Positions 8,586 to 18,900 of a DNA stretch of 64,000 nt are shown here, piece after piece. Position 1 is the first letter of the stretch; each line of letters opens with the position of its first letter. This stretch comes from Lewinellaceae bacterium (GTDB lineage: Bacteria; Bacteroidota; Bacteroidia; Chitinophagales; Saprospiraceae), in NCBI GenBank assembly GCA_020636195.1, contig JACJYH010000007.1, forward strand, positions 1-64,000. Reading direction: 5' to 3'. Both the position numbers and the translations under genes were made by a program. The notes under the pieces were generated by a model. It ran no database searches. It was given only the letters and a program-made list of their open reading frames with translations, and was not told the DNA's origin.

Positions 8586-10502
8586 ATGAAAATATTTTCA
8601 GTCATACTTTTACTCTTTACAAGTTTTTTTACAGCAATTGGGGAAAAATATGCGTTGATCATTGCTGTCGGTGATTATCCGGAAGAAGGACATTGGCCTG
8701 ATATATCCAGTCAAAATGATTTGAATCACGTGAAATATACACTGCTTCGATTAGGTTTTTCTGAATCTAATATTGCCACAATTTCCGATACCCAAGCAAC
8801 CCGCCAAGGTATTATAAATGCCTTGATTTTATTGAGAGATAAGATTTCAACTGATGATCAAGTATATATCCATTTTTCCGGACATGGGCAACAAGTTGTG
8901 GATCAGAATGGGGACGAAATAGATCGCTTGGATGAAGCTATCGTACCGTATGATTCTCCATTAGACTACGTAGAAGGCGTCTATGAAGGTCAAAATTTGA
9001 TACGAGATGAAGAACTAGGCGCATTTATTGATGAAATGAGGCGAAAAATCGGATCCAACGGACAGATTATCCTCGTTCTTGACTCATGTCATAGTGGTAC
9101 AGGTACCAGAGGCATGGGTAAAGCCCGCGGAACATTTAAAATCATGGGCAAGCTTCAAGGACAATCTAACATCCATACGTTAGAGAATACTGAATCAACG
9201 GAGAGTGCAGAAGGCCTCAATATGGCACCATTAGCAGCATTTTTTGGTTCAAGTCCACGAGAACTAAATTATGAGACAAAAGATGATCAAGGGTTACCTG
9301 TCGGTAGTTTGACTTTCGCGCTTACATCGGTCATATCAGAGCTTAATTCCGAAGCAAGTTTCGAAGAAGTATTTCAACGTGTCAAACAGAAAATGAGTTA
9401 TTTGGCACCACGACAAAACCCACAATTTGAAGGTATCGGTGATTTGTTGTTTTTAGAATCCGGAAAATCAGCACATTCTCATGAAGGTAAAGTAATTGCT
9501 TTGCAAACTAATGGTAACTGCGTTATAGATTTAGGCACATTATCTGGTGTATTTCCAGGGTCTCAAGTTGAGATTTCGGATGATGACAAACCTCAATCCA
9601 TCATACATGGAGATGTTATTCACGCAGGACTAAACACCGCTGAAGTGGTGCTGAAAGATTCCATTGCCCTCGATAAGACACATTATTACAATGTCAAGAT
9701 TACTCAGTACAGCGAAAATCCCGTCACCATTTCTATAGCGAATAAAATAGACAAATCCGACAACCTGCATCAAGTTATTAACAAGCTCTTGGACATCGTT
9801 CCGTCAAGAGGAGCTGATGACAATTCTGAGATATTCGTATTGCTTGAACAAAAGAAATTAATTTTACAGAAAAAGGATGGCACCAATATTTTTGAAACAG
9901 ACACTGAAAATGATACTTCTGCTTGGCAGAATGACATCAAAGAAAGCATAAGAGCATATGAACAATCCCAATTTTTGCGGAAATACGAAAACCACAGCGA
10001 TCGCTTTGATTTTGAACTAAAGATGCACGTTGTAGATTGTAATAATATCTCCAATATTCTCAATGTAGTCGGTGATGAAATACATATTGGAACTTGTGTT
10101 CAATTTGAAGTAATTAATCATGGCATCGCAGGCGCATATTTTTCAATACTCGATATCCAACCTGACAATCTGATTAACTTAGTTATTCCGTCCATTGAGT
10201 TAGGACATACACCGGATGAATATTTTTTGGAACCCGGTCAATCTTATAAAACTTCATTTCCTATAGAAATTGCCCAACCTGTTGGAGTCGAAACGCTTAA
10301 ATTGGTATTGTCGCCACAGCCATTGCACCTTCAAAAAATCATCGCTTCAAAGGGTAGAAATACGCGTGGTGTTGAATCATATTCATCATTTGAAAAAATG
10401 TTCTCGGATCTTTATAAAACGAATACGCGAGGCGCTCGTATTAAGAAAAATAGAGTAGAAGATATCAGTGTTATATCAAAAATTTTCAGAATTATTATAT
10501 GA
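8586..10502 (+). CDS. Exported metacaspase-like protease (peptidase C14) with DUF4384-like tail
   Basis: This 638-residue protein has a signal peptide (about 1-19) and a caspase-fold domain (about 20-290). The catalytic histidine is H100 in FSGHGQQVVDQNGDEIDRLDE, and the catalytic cysteine is C168 in LDSCHSGTGTRG. The acid-rich stretch after the histidine is the pattern of type I metacaspases, which cleave after Arg or Lys and often need calcium. The C-terminal third (about 490-600) resembles DUF4384, a domain often joined to bacterial caspases, and includes the FSILDIQPDNLINLVIPS-type strand pattern. It sits between the 7038 gene and an M48-like peptidase. Both catalytic residues are present, so an active enzyme is likely. 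Its substrate and its role in the envelope are unknown. Confidence 0.85.
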   Translation: MKIFSVILLLFTSFFTAIGEKYALIIAVGDYPEEGHWPDISSQNDLNHVKYTLLRLGFSESNIATISDTQATRQGIINALILLRDKISTDDQVYIHFSGHGQQVVDQNGDEIDRLDEAIVPYDSPLDYVEGVYEGQNLIRDEELGAFIDEMRRKIGSNGQIILVLDSCHSGTGTRGMGKARGTFKIMGKLQGQSNIHTLENTESTESAEGLNMAPLAAFFGSSPRELNYETKDDQGLPVGSLTFALTSVISELNSEASFEEVFQRVKQKMSYLAPRQNPQFEGIGDLLFLESGKSAHSHEGKVIALQTNGNCVIDLGTLSGVFPGSQVEISDDDKPQSIIHGDVIHAGLNTAEVVLKDSIALDKTHYYNVKITQYSENPVTISIANKIDKSDNLHQVINKLLDIVPSRGADDNSEIFVLLEQKKLILQKKDGTNIFETDTENDTSAWQNDIKESIRAYEQSQFLRKYENHSDRFDFELKMHVVDCNNISNILNVVGDEIHIGTCVQFEVINHGIAGAYFSILDIQPDNLINLVIPSIELGHTPDEYFLEPGQSYKTSFPIEIAQPVGVETLKLVLSPQPLHLQKIIASKGRNTRGVESYSSFEKMFSDLYKTNTRGARIKKNRVEDISVISKIFRIII

Positions 10503-10530
10503 ATTTCTGGTGTAATGTAAAACTTAATAT

Positions 10531-10538
10531 TATCTTTG
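10531..10538 (+). promoter_or_regulatory. Possible internal -7 element before the M48-like gene
   Basis: TATCTTTG fits TAnnTTTG in the 114-base gap before 10617. No good -33 TTG is at the right distance, so the downstream genes may only be partly uncoupled from the 6988 promoter. Confidence 0.3.
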
Positions 10539-10616
10539 GTCTCAGTGTAATAGTGATTTCAAGATATCATTGGTACATGAAATCCATTTTGACCCAAAAA
10601 AAATCAACTCCAATTT

Positions 10617-12296
10617 ATGATGGAGCAAAAGCATAGAACTTTCGCTTTGAGAGTGTGTATTTTCAATTGTTTACTCATTTTAACAATCAGTTACACCCAT
10701 GGTCAGTCTCGTGCCATAGGAACACTTCCACTGATAGACAAGGGCAATGTTATTGCGGATTTCAACGAAAATTTGAACCATACTCCAGCATTCGACCGGA
10801 TTAAAAAAATATATTCAAACCTTGTCAATGCAAGAGGTGATTTTAGATATCCTGTTCCGGAATTATTTTTGTTGGATCAGGAAGCGCATGCAGCTTATAT
10901 CGACTACACTACTAACCATATCATTTTAGAAAAAAAGGCATATGATATATGTGATCGATATGGAGATCCGGCCATTGCTTTTCTTTTAGGTCATGAATTG
11001 ACACATTATTATGAAAAACATGCTTGGAGAAGTGCATATGCTAAGGAAAACAACGATTTGGACATAGGAAAGTCTCTCAGTGAAATGGTGGATGGTGTAG
11101 CCAACGAAACAGAAGCCGACTACCTTGGTGGTTTTCTTGCTTATACTGCTGGATATGGTATGTTTGAAAAATCTGATACCATCATTCAAAATCTATACAA
11201 TGCTTATCAACTCGATGAGAAAATGCCGGGATACCCTAATTTACAAGACAGAATGACCTTGTGCAAAAGATCAACTGAAAAATTAGGTTTATTGGTAGAT
11301 GCTTTTGACTTGGGCAATAACCTTGCAGCCACCGGAAAATTTAGCCTTGCATATAAAGTGTATGCATACATCCTTCACTATTTTCAAAGTAGAGAATTGT
11401 ATAATAACCTTGGAGTATTTGCCACCATCAATGCGATGGAGCTTTTTCATCCCGACTCATTAAAATTTAAATATGTGTCAGAACTGGATATCAAATTTCA
11501 AGGAAGCAGAAATACAGATGTGCCCATCAAGACACAGATAAACAATATATTAGATCAAGCTATTGGCCACTTCAATGCTGCCATTAATTTGGATCCGGAT
11601 TACGTGCCCGCATACTTAAACAAAGCAAACGCATACGCTTTAAAGCAAGAATGGTCAAAGGCGCGCTATTTTTTGAATGAAGAAGCATCACCAAAAGCAA
11701 TGGCATCCCCTGAAAAATACAAAAAGACTTTGGAAGATATAAAAATTCTACAGGCCATCATAGAATTTTATTCAGGAAATGTAGATGTAGCGAAAATGAC
11801 ACTTGAATCAATGTCTAATACCAATCCTTTGGCCAAATTGAATTTAAGCGCCTTAAATGGTGAAAAAATAAATAAATCCATCCTCAAAAAGGTGAAAAAT
11901 AGCAACGATCAAATTGATGGGATGACATTGGATTCATTTTTTATTGATAGAAAATTTGATGTGGACAAAGTTGTAGAGATCACTAACGATATAGTATTCT
12001 TCCAAAATAAACCGTTTCGTAAAGGGTATGCGATTTTTTTTCTGGATGATATGTCAGACAAAAGGAAAAAGAATAGGTATGCATTCATTTCCACAGTAAA
12101 TGGATATCAAGGATCAACTCAAAAAGGGATCTCATTAGGCGACGATAGAAAGAAGGTTATCGAGATGTATGGTGAGCCTGTCTCAGAGATAGAAACTACT
12201 GAAGGTCAAATTTTGGCATACGAGGACATCTTTTTTATCATTGACAAATCAAAGGTGAAAAAATGGACGCTTGTAGGTATCAATAGATTTAGATAA
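10617..12296 (+). CDS. Exported M48-like zinc metallopeptidase with TPR region and BamE-like tail
   Basis: The 559-residue protein has a signal peptide (about 1-30). Its peptidase domain has the zinc motif HELTH (H126, E127, H130) on a helix beginning AIAFLLG, and an ExxxD motif (E164-D168 in NETEADYLGG) that would supply the third ligand, as in M48 peptidases. A helical TPR region follows (about 225-400), including a repeat with HFNAAINLDPDYVPAYLNKA. The last 55 residues (GISLGDDRKKVIEMYGEPV) resemble the SmpA/BamE fold, in which a GxxxxxVxxxxGxP turn is typical. M48-TPR proteins such as BepA act in outer-membrane protein quality control. That family parallel suggests a chaperone-protease role, but the caspase neighbourhood is unusual. 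The start could equally be the second ATG at 10620. Confidence 0.78.
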   Translation: MMEQKHRTFALRVCIFNCLLILTISYTHGQSRAIGTLPLIDKGNVIADFNENLNHTPAFDRIKKIYSNLVNARGDFRYPVPELFLLDQEAHAAYIDYTTNHIILEKKAYDICDRYGDPAIAFLLGHELTHYYEKHAWRSAYAKENNDLDIGKSLSEMVDGVANETEADYLGGFLAYTAGYGMFEKSDTIIQNLYNAYQLDEKMPGYPNLQDRMTLCKRSTEKLGLLVDAFDLGNNLAATGKFSLAYKVYAYILHYFQSRELYNNLGVFATINAMELFHPDSLKFKYVSELDIKFQGSRNTDVPIKTQINNILDQAIGHFNAAINLDPDYVPAYLNKANAYALKQEWSKARYFLNEEASPKAMASPEKYKKTLEDIKILQAIIEFYSGNVDVAKMTLESMSNTNPLAKLNLSALNGEKINKSILKKVKNSNDQIDGMTLDSFFIDRKFDVDKVVEITNDIVFFQNKPFRKGYAIFFLDDMSDKRKKNRYAFISTVNGYQGSTQKGISLGDDRKKVIEMYGEPVSEIETTEGQILAYEDIFFIIDKSKVKKWTLVGINRFR

Positions 12297-12314
12297 ATTA
12301 TAAAATAACAAAAC

Positions 12315-13550
12315 ATGTTGATCAGATTTAGTTTTTTCATGTCATGTTTCTTTTTTACTTCCCTTGGTTTAAAAGCCCAGAAGAATCATCCTGCAATCAT
12401 CATTGAGGTTACGCAGAATGCTACTCTTCAAAATGAAAAAGGGAAAGCGCAGACAGTCATTCCTGGAGCAGCCTTTTTCCCGGAATCAACCATCCAGCTT
12501 GGACCTCATGGGAAGCTGGTAATTTTGGAAAATGGACAATTCAATGTCATAGAAGGGGAATCATCCTATGCGATAAAAGACAGATCCCAAAGTATGCAGA
12601 CTTCTACTAGAAATTTTGATCCCACCTTTGCGGAGTACATAAAATCAGCTTTATCCACACTAAATGCAGGAATCAACAAAAAGCAAATCAAAATCAAGAA
12701 CGTAAAAGAAATGGGTTCCGGTTGGGGTGCTAAGGATGGCGGCGGTGGTTCCGGCTGGGGAGTAAAAGATGGTGGTGGCGGCTCTGGATGGGGTGCCAAA
12801 GATGGTGGTGGTGGTTCCGGTTGGGGCGTCAATGATCCAAAGAGTAAAAGCGGCTGGGGTGCCAAGGATCCGGGCGGAGCGAATGGGTGGGGAGTGAAAG
12901 ATCCTCAAAAAACTGGTGGCTGGGGAGTGAAAGATCCTAAAACATCCAGCGGTTGGGGTGCAAAGGATCCCAAAGGCATTGGTGGATGGGGTGCCAAAGA
13001 TGGTGGCGGTGGTTCCGGTTGGAGTGCTGCTGATATGACGGTAGTAATAACCACTCCGGGCGGAGTCTATGCGCCACAAATGAGAGAATTGTCATGGTTA
13101 AAGGATGATGATGTCTATGAAAGCTTGGTTTGCATTTTTGATCAGGATCTAAATATTGTCGATCAAAAAATCACCGTAGGTAATGCTGTCCAAATGGATT
13201 TTTCTCAGTTGATGCCAGACCAATCCTACTATTGGCAAGTTTTTTCTGGTGGGAAGAAAGCTATCAGCCCTCCGATTACCTTCACAGTTTTATCGCAAGA
13301 TGATTATACTTTTAACATAGAAAATGCCAAAGATTCGCACATCTATCAAAAGGTCAATGACGCTACAAAAGGTCTGATGGAAGCTGTTTCTTTTGAAGAT
13401 ATCAATATGTACGCCGAGGCGCAAAACAAGTATCAACAACTGATGTCGTTTTACCCTGATAATCCATTGGTAAAAATGTGCTATATGGCTTTTTGTATCA
13501 GAATGGGTCAGGAAAATATGGCAAAAGAGATATCGAAGAGTTTACCTTAA
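12315..13550 (+). CDS. Exported FecR-like protein with ten GWGxKD repeats
   Basis: Residues 1-21 form a signal peptide. Residues about 25-95 look like a FecR/lipopolysaccharide-assembly-like beta domain (G.A..F..STIQLG..GKLVILENGQ). Residues 134-243 are ten perfect-length 11-residue units of the type GSGWGAKDGGG. Residues about 244-335 form a beta-sandwich-like domain ending YYWQVFSGGKK, and the final approximately 75 residues are helical and TPR-like. The protein at 21231-22169 has the same order (FecR-like start, spacer, YYW-containing sandwich, helical tail) without the repeats, so the two are analogous partners. It is the last gene of the 7038-13550 run and stops 24 bases before the convergent caspase-TPR gene. 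The repeats may be a flexible surface or protein-binding linker. Confidence 0.65.
   Translation: MLIRFSFFMSCFFFTSLGLKAQKNHPAIIIEVTQNATLQNEKGKAQTVIPGAAFFPESTIQLGPHGKLVILENGQFNVIEGESSYAIKDRSQSMQTSTRNFDPTFAEYIKSALSTLNAGINKKQIKIKNVKEMGSGWGAKDGGGGSGWGVKDGGGGSGWGAKDGGGGSGWGVNDPKSKSGWGAKDPGGANGWGVKDPQKTGGWGVKDPKTSSGWGAKDPKGIGGWGAKDGGGGSGWSAADMTVVITTPGGVYAPQMRELSWLKDDDVYESLVCIFDQDLNIVDQKITVGNAVQMDFSQLMPDQSYYWQVFSGGKKAISPPITFTVLSQDDYTFNIENAKDSHIYQKVNDATKGLMEAVSFEDINMYAEAQNKYQQLMSFYPDNPLVKMCYMAFCIRMGQENMAKEISKSLP
12714..13043 (+). repeat. In-frame 33-base tandem repeat, 10 units (GWGxKD)
   Basis: Ten units of exactly 33 bases encode an 11-residue period with consensus x-S/G-G-W-G-A/V-K-D-G/P-x-x. The tryptophan, the following glycine and the Lys-Asp pair are nearly invariant. 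Units 1-3 and 9 end in GGG and the middle units end in Pro-containing versions. The last unit is degenerate (GWSAAD). Codons differ between units, so the protein rather than the DNA is conserved. Confidence 0.9.
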
Positions 13551-13574
13551 GGGAAAATTAGTTCGACATTTTAT

Positions 13575-15800
13575 TTAATGTTTGATGTTGCTTGAATATT
13601 TTGTCTTCAGATGAGAATATTCATTTGTTTGAATAACATCTTTTAAGAAAGGGTCGCTTTCTATGGTTTCAAAATCTGTCATGCCATTCTCCATGGCTTT
13701 AGACAGATTATATAAAGCAGCTTCTAGCATGCCATCCTTGGCTTCTAAACTGGATAATAACAAATATGCCATGCCATCATCATGAACTTTCAAATAATCT
13801 TGAAGCTTTGATTTTGCAGCTATATAATCGGCAGTATAATAGTAGAATTCTATAATTCCTTGGTCAGCTTCTATTCTTTTAGGATGTTCAGACTTCGCTT
13901 TTAAGAAGTAATACTTTGCTTTCGCTGTATCTTTAGTTGCTAGATACAAATGACCAAGATTGATGGTGTTTTGAATCTCAAAAGGTGCCAATTCAAGTGC
14001 TTTTAAAAAATATCTTTCTGCTTTTTGGTAATCCTTACCTTCAAAGCCCAAAAGTCCTATTTTTATATTAAGAAATACATTGTTGCTGTCAATTTTCAAG
14101 CCATCCATAAAATATGTGTATGCTTCTTTATGCTTTCCCATAGATTCCAGTGCCTTTCCAACATTATAATACGCCATAGAAAATGAAGAATCTAGTTGAA
14201 GGGCATGCTGTCCGTAATCTAATGCCAATTGGCTTTCTCCATTATCATTATAGGTTGAAGAAATGTTTGACCAGACCAAGGCCCAATTGGGTGAAAATGC
14301 TAATGCTTTTGTATAATTTTTTAAAGCGTCATGCATCTTATCCAATTTATCAAATATTAATCCCTTCTCATTAAAACTAAAAGCTGCGGTAGTGTCTAGA
14401 ATCAGGCATGAATCCTGGTAGTTTAGTGCCGACAAGTAATCAGTTTCTTCATCTGTTTGCTGAGCTTTGAGACGCTGAACCAAACCTTTGAAATAGTAAG
14501 ACCTGGCTTTCAAAGTTTTGTAGTAAAAGTGGTTCTCGCCGAGCAATGAGGCAGCCTTTTCCAGCGCCTCAGGGTAGTAGAAATATGAAGAATCATATAA
14601 CAACCGCTTGCCAATTTCTCTTTCATCAGAAGCCAAGTATTTATTGAGCACTTGTTGGGTTTCGTCTTGAAGCGCTGCAGCTAAATTTCTTTTCATGAGA
14701 CCATGGTACTTCGACAATGAAGGTGCATTTTTCAAAGATTGATACAATTCCCATGCAGAACCATTTCTGGGATACAATAAATGATGTTTTGAAATGGCCT
14801 CTTTGAACGCCACGAATTTCTTATTGACCGTAGAATCTTCTTGAATGAGAGCGTCTTCGATACCTTTGTCAGAAGAAAATTTTAACTCTTGATTGTGCAT
14901 TTCTTCTTCTGCGAGGCGTTTTGATTCGTCACTGACTTGCACCAAAATAGCGCTTTTTTGACCTACAGTCATAGGAATTTGCACATGGGGAGCCACAGAC
15001 TTGGAGACATTATCTTCAAGATATCTTTCTATTTCCAATAGAGAAACTTGGTTGTCATTATTTTTATCCGCTAACCCTTTTAATCCTGCCATGAGAAAAT
15101 AGGAAAACACGCCGCGTCCATGTCCCCACGACTCTCCCTCAAGGGAAAATTCATCGGGTTGACAAGAAAGAATTTTTAATTCATTGGCGTATTGTTTGCT
15201 AAGATTGGAAGCTGTGGCTCCTGCTCCACCGATGCTGCTTCCTGCCAGTTTTCCTGATCTGCAAGCATCTGTAATGACAATGACTTTGGCTTTGCTCTGC
15301 AATGAAAGTGTTGAAATAATCTCTTGCAAGTATGCCAGTCCAAACGTTCCGCCACTCATGTACACGTGTGCAGGCGCATCCCAACACAATAAAAATCCAG
15401 GCTGATTAATGGTTGTGCTTTCTACATCTCCATGCCCTGAGAAATAGATGATAACTAAATCACCTTCTTTGCTTTCTTCTATCAATCCATAAAGTGCAGA
15501 AATGAATTTGCCTGCTGTTGCATTCTCGTTGAGTAAAACGATGACACGATTCGAGTCCACATTTAAGCCTTTGGGACTTTTCAGATAATCAGCAAAAATT
15601 TTTGCATCGGTGTGTGCATATTGCAGGTCTGTGATATTGTCATTTTGATAGTCGCTGATACCTACCACTACAGCAAAGACATTAGATGATGGTTTCGAAG
15701 ATGTCTCTTTTACAGGCTTGAGGCCTTTAACTTCCTGAGAAAGCAATTTTGCTGAGCTGCATTGCAAAAGAAATAATATGATGTATATTTGAAATTTCAT
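13575..15800 (-). CDS. Exported caspase-family protease with EF-hand-like loop and TPR array (741 aa)
   Basis: After a signal peptide (about 1-22) comes a caspase-fold domain (about 40-290) with H123 in YFSGHGD and C180 in ITDACRSGKL. Inside or just after it is a calcium-loop pattern at 245-256 (DKNNDNQVSLLE) with Asp at 1, Asn/Asp at 3 and 5 and Glu at 12. Residues about 440-730 contain at least seven TPR units, for example NWALVWSNISSTYNDNGESQ and FSMAYYNVGKALESMGKHKE. It is the second of two adjacent paralogues on the minus strand (the other is 15910-19476), 109 bases apart, and it converges on the GWGxKD gene. The fold, catalytic pair and TPRs are clear. The calcium dependence is an inference from the loop. 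Confidence 0.85.
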   Translation of the reverse strand: MKFQIYIILFLLQCSSAKLLSQEVKGLKPVKETSSKPSSNVFAVVVGISDYQNDNITDLQYAHTDAKIFADYLKSPKGLNVDSNRVIVLLNENATAGKFISALYGLIEESKEGDLVIIYFSGHGDVESTTINQPGFLLCWDAPAHVYMSGGTFGLAYLQEIISTLSLQSKAKVIVITDACRSGKLAGSSIGGAGATASNLSKQYANELKILSCQPDEFSLEGESWGHGRGVFSYFLMAGLKGLADKNNDNQVSLLEIERYLEDNVSKSVAPHVQIPMTVGQKSAILVQVSDESKRLAEEEMHNQELKFSSDKGIEDALIQEDSTVNKKFVAFKEAISKHHLLYPRNGSAWELYQSLKNAPSLSKYHGLMKRNLAAALQDETQQVLNKYLASDEREIGKRLLYDSSYFYYPEALEKAASLLGENHFYYKTLKARSYYFKGLVQRLKAQQTDEETDYLSALNYQDSCLILDTTAAFSFNEKGLIFDKLDKMHDALKNYTKALAFSPNWALVWSNISSTYNDNGESQLALDYGQHALQLDSSFSMAYYNVGKALESMGKHKEAYTYFMDGLKIDSNNVFLNIKIGLLGFEGKDYQKAERYFLKALELAPFEIQNTINLGHLYLATKDTAKAKYYFLKAKSEHPKRIEADQGIIEFYYYTADYIAAKSKLQDYLKVHDDGMAYLLLSSLEAKDGMLEAALYNLSKAMENGMTDFETIESDPFLKDVIQTNEYSHLKTKYSSNIKH

Positions 15801-15909
15801 GATTTTTTGGGCATGACTACAGATATATCAAGATGTTCAATAAACAATACATATGCACTTTTTAGTTTCACTTTTGATCTTTTTAATTCTGATGATAGGC
15901 AAAAGGGAT

Positions 15910-18900
15910 TTAATCGTAATAATGACTTAAGAGATCAGATTGTGCGTATTTACGAGGTGCTACTTTGACTTTGACATTCTTTTTCCAGTCTCGCTCACCG
16001 AAAACTTCTTTCCATAAAGGTTCTTGATGCAATACAAAAACGTGGTTGAATCCTTTTTTTAGTGCCTTAAGAAGAAATTCCTTTGATTTGTCAAAATCTT
16101 TTATTTTTCCATAACAAAAGGCAATAGAATAAAGAATTTCAGGATCGTTTTGATGATTTTCAAGCATTTGCTGATACTTGGTGATGGCATCTTGATATTT
16201 TCCTGTCCATGTGAGGATAAGTGGTGGATAGATTTCCTTTTCCGACAAGGGATATGGAAAGTAGTCTGCCACATCGTTTAAAACCTTCATAGAATGTGTA
16301 TAATCGCCTGCCATCAGGTCAAATCTTGCCAAAAGGCGATTGTGTGGATGATTGATCATGGTATCTCGTTCTAACACCTGAAGATGATGATACACTCTTG
16401 CATTTTCATATATTTTCGCACCGCTATCTACAGCTTTCATTCTGTAATTGACAATGGCAGTATCTGAAGAACAAGCCTTATCAAAATACGGAAATGCTTG
16501 TCTTTGGCTGCCTGAAGCTACAAAAAGCCTTCCAATTCGGTAATTGATATCTCCCAATTCAGCTGCATCAAAATGCAAAGGCAGAGCATTGATGTAGGAC
16601 TGGATCGCTTCCTTCCGAGGAGTGATCACTTCCGGTTCATAATTGATACTTCTATACGTAGCGGAAACATTGATAATACTTGTTTCATCGTCAAATTTTC
16701 TCTGCAATTCGTTCTGTATGTTTTTAAGATCTATGTCTCTCATCACATCCATTACAAAATTACTTGAGTCTGTTATAATGGGTATATCGGTAAAAATTTC
16801 TCTATTCAGTTTGGGATGGAAAAGAATGGTATCGAGAGCCAACTTTGTAGTGGATGAAAGAGCAATATCTTCCAGCAACATACCACGTTTGTACCACCAT
16901 TTACCTTCCGTTGGATTGGCAATAGCTGCATTTTTATACATGCCAATCAATTCCCTTGTAGCAAATTCGGAATTGTAGGATTTAAAATCGTTTAGTACTT
17001 GATCTGCATCCTCCCATAAATCCAATTTCTCGTACATTTCACGCAAGATGATTGCCGAAAACTCTTTATTGAGTGTAAATGAATCCTGAAACATCAGGTG
17101 CAAATATTGATCTTCAGCTTCCCTATAATGGTGCCAATTTTCATACAATTGAGCCAATAAAAAGCGATTGTCACTTGCCTTATACCATTTAGCCTTGAAA
17201 ACACCTTCCATACAGCTTCTATCTCCTAAGGTTGTATATTTATTCTTCAATGGATCATCATTTATATAGGTTTCTAATTCACCTTGGTACTTATAGAAAT
17301 CCATTGCTTTTTTAAACATGAATTCTGCGGGTTCATATTGTGCTATATTGTAGTAAGCTCTCGCTATATAATGGTACAACAAGGGATTTTTCAAGTCAGC
17401 TTGAATGCCTTTTTTCCAAATTCTTATGGCATTCATGTCATCTCCATTCATATAAAAATGAACCAAACCCCAATAAAAATAAGCAATATAATCCCTTGAA
17501 TCCACACTATTCGTATCTAAGGGACATTCAAACAATTCCATTTCCGGTGCTGCCAATGCAAAAAAAGTCAGGCTTTCAGTAGATGACGGATCAAAATTGG
17601 TATTAAGTTTTCGTAAAGCACCTTCATAATAGAAGGAATCTGCTTTAATGAAATTATTCATTTTACTGTAGAGATCACCTAGCCTATCAAAAGGATAAAA
17701 ATGCCTGTTATTTAAGTAGATGCTTTTCTGAAGTGCTTCTTCTGCCAACAATAAATTACCTACGTCAAGGTACGTACTTCCGAGATTGTATTTGGCTAAT
17801 TGAAGATTGGGTTGCAATGTTTCCGCTTTCTTGCCGTATTCAAGGCTTTTTTCATATTGACCAAGCTTATTATAAGCAAAACTGAGATTTGCATAGGGAA
17901 TTGCCCATTTTTCAGAGAGCTGTATGGCTTTGTTGAAGTATTGTATGGCATCTTCCTTTTGGTTAAGGTACAGTTTCAAAATGCCTATTTCATTCTGAAT
18001 ATATGCTGCGTTTGGTTCTATGGCCAACGCCTTCATCTGATCGTTCAATGCTTCCCTGAAAAGCTCTTGAGGATGTGCTGCTGTGGGTGTTTTGAGCCGC
18101 TTCACAATGCCGGAACAATAGAATTTTTTTATTTCTAAAAGTCGAAACAATGGCTGCGATGGATCCAATAATTTCATGCCAACTTCTATCATGGGCACCA
18201 CTTCATCATATGTATAAAGACGACTATTGTAATACCTTCGTTCTTCTAATCTTGCTTCATCGCCTTCCAAGTAATCATTGACCAGGGGTTGCATAGAATC
18301 ATGAATCCAAACCGCCAATTCCACTTTAAAATCATCCATCTTTTGTGGATTTGTTCTGAGTTCGTCAATGGTATTCTTCCATGGATCATTGTAATTGACA
18401 TCCAATATTTGACTTACAAAGGCATCATGCCCTTTTGCCTTTAAAGCGAAGAAATCAAAGCTTTCTTGTAGATCAGACTCTCTAAGAAATGAAATAAATT
18501 TCTGCAGTTTTGTTTCAGCTATTCTTCCATCTATGGATCTGCTTGAGGCAGTGAATTGTGCAGTACTATTGGTGTTGTTGTTTGCTTGGCTTCTTGCGGT
18601 GAGTGTGGCTTCATCGACGATGCTGATAGGTTTGCTATCGATACCATCGAATACTGGTGTCTGATCTTCAAGGTTGAAATCTGTGATCTGCTGTTCTACA
18701 TTTTGAACAACATACATTTTCAATTCCGCCATTGAAACTTTCTTATCAGAATTTGCATCTGCCAATCCTTCCAACCCATTGATCAGATAGTATGAAAAAA
18801 CACCACGACCGCCGCCCCACACTTCGTTCTCTTGGGACAATTGATCAGGTTTACAAGAAGATATCCTCAATTCACTTTGCTTGGCTTTGACCAACTGTGC

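Noticed and set aside
12714..13043. Repeat array considered as a CRISPR
   Set aside because: The period is 33 bases without unique spacers, and every unit is translated in one frame as a degenerate protein repeat.
12566..13079. Long proline-rich minus-strand frames opposite the GWGxKD repeat
   Set aside because: They are mirror images of a periodic plus-strand gene: an exact 33-base period keeps the opposite frame open. The plus frame has a signal peptide, ordered domains and an operon context; the minus frames do not.
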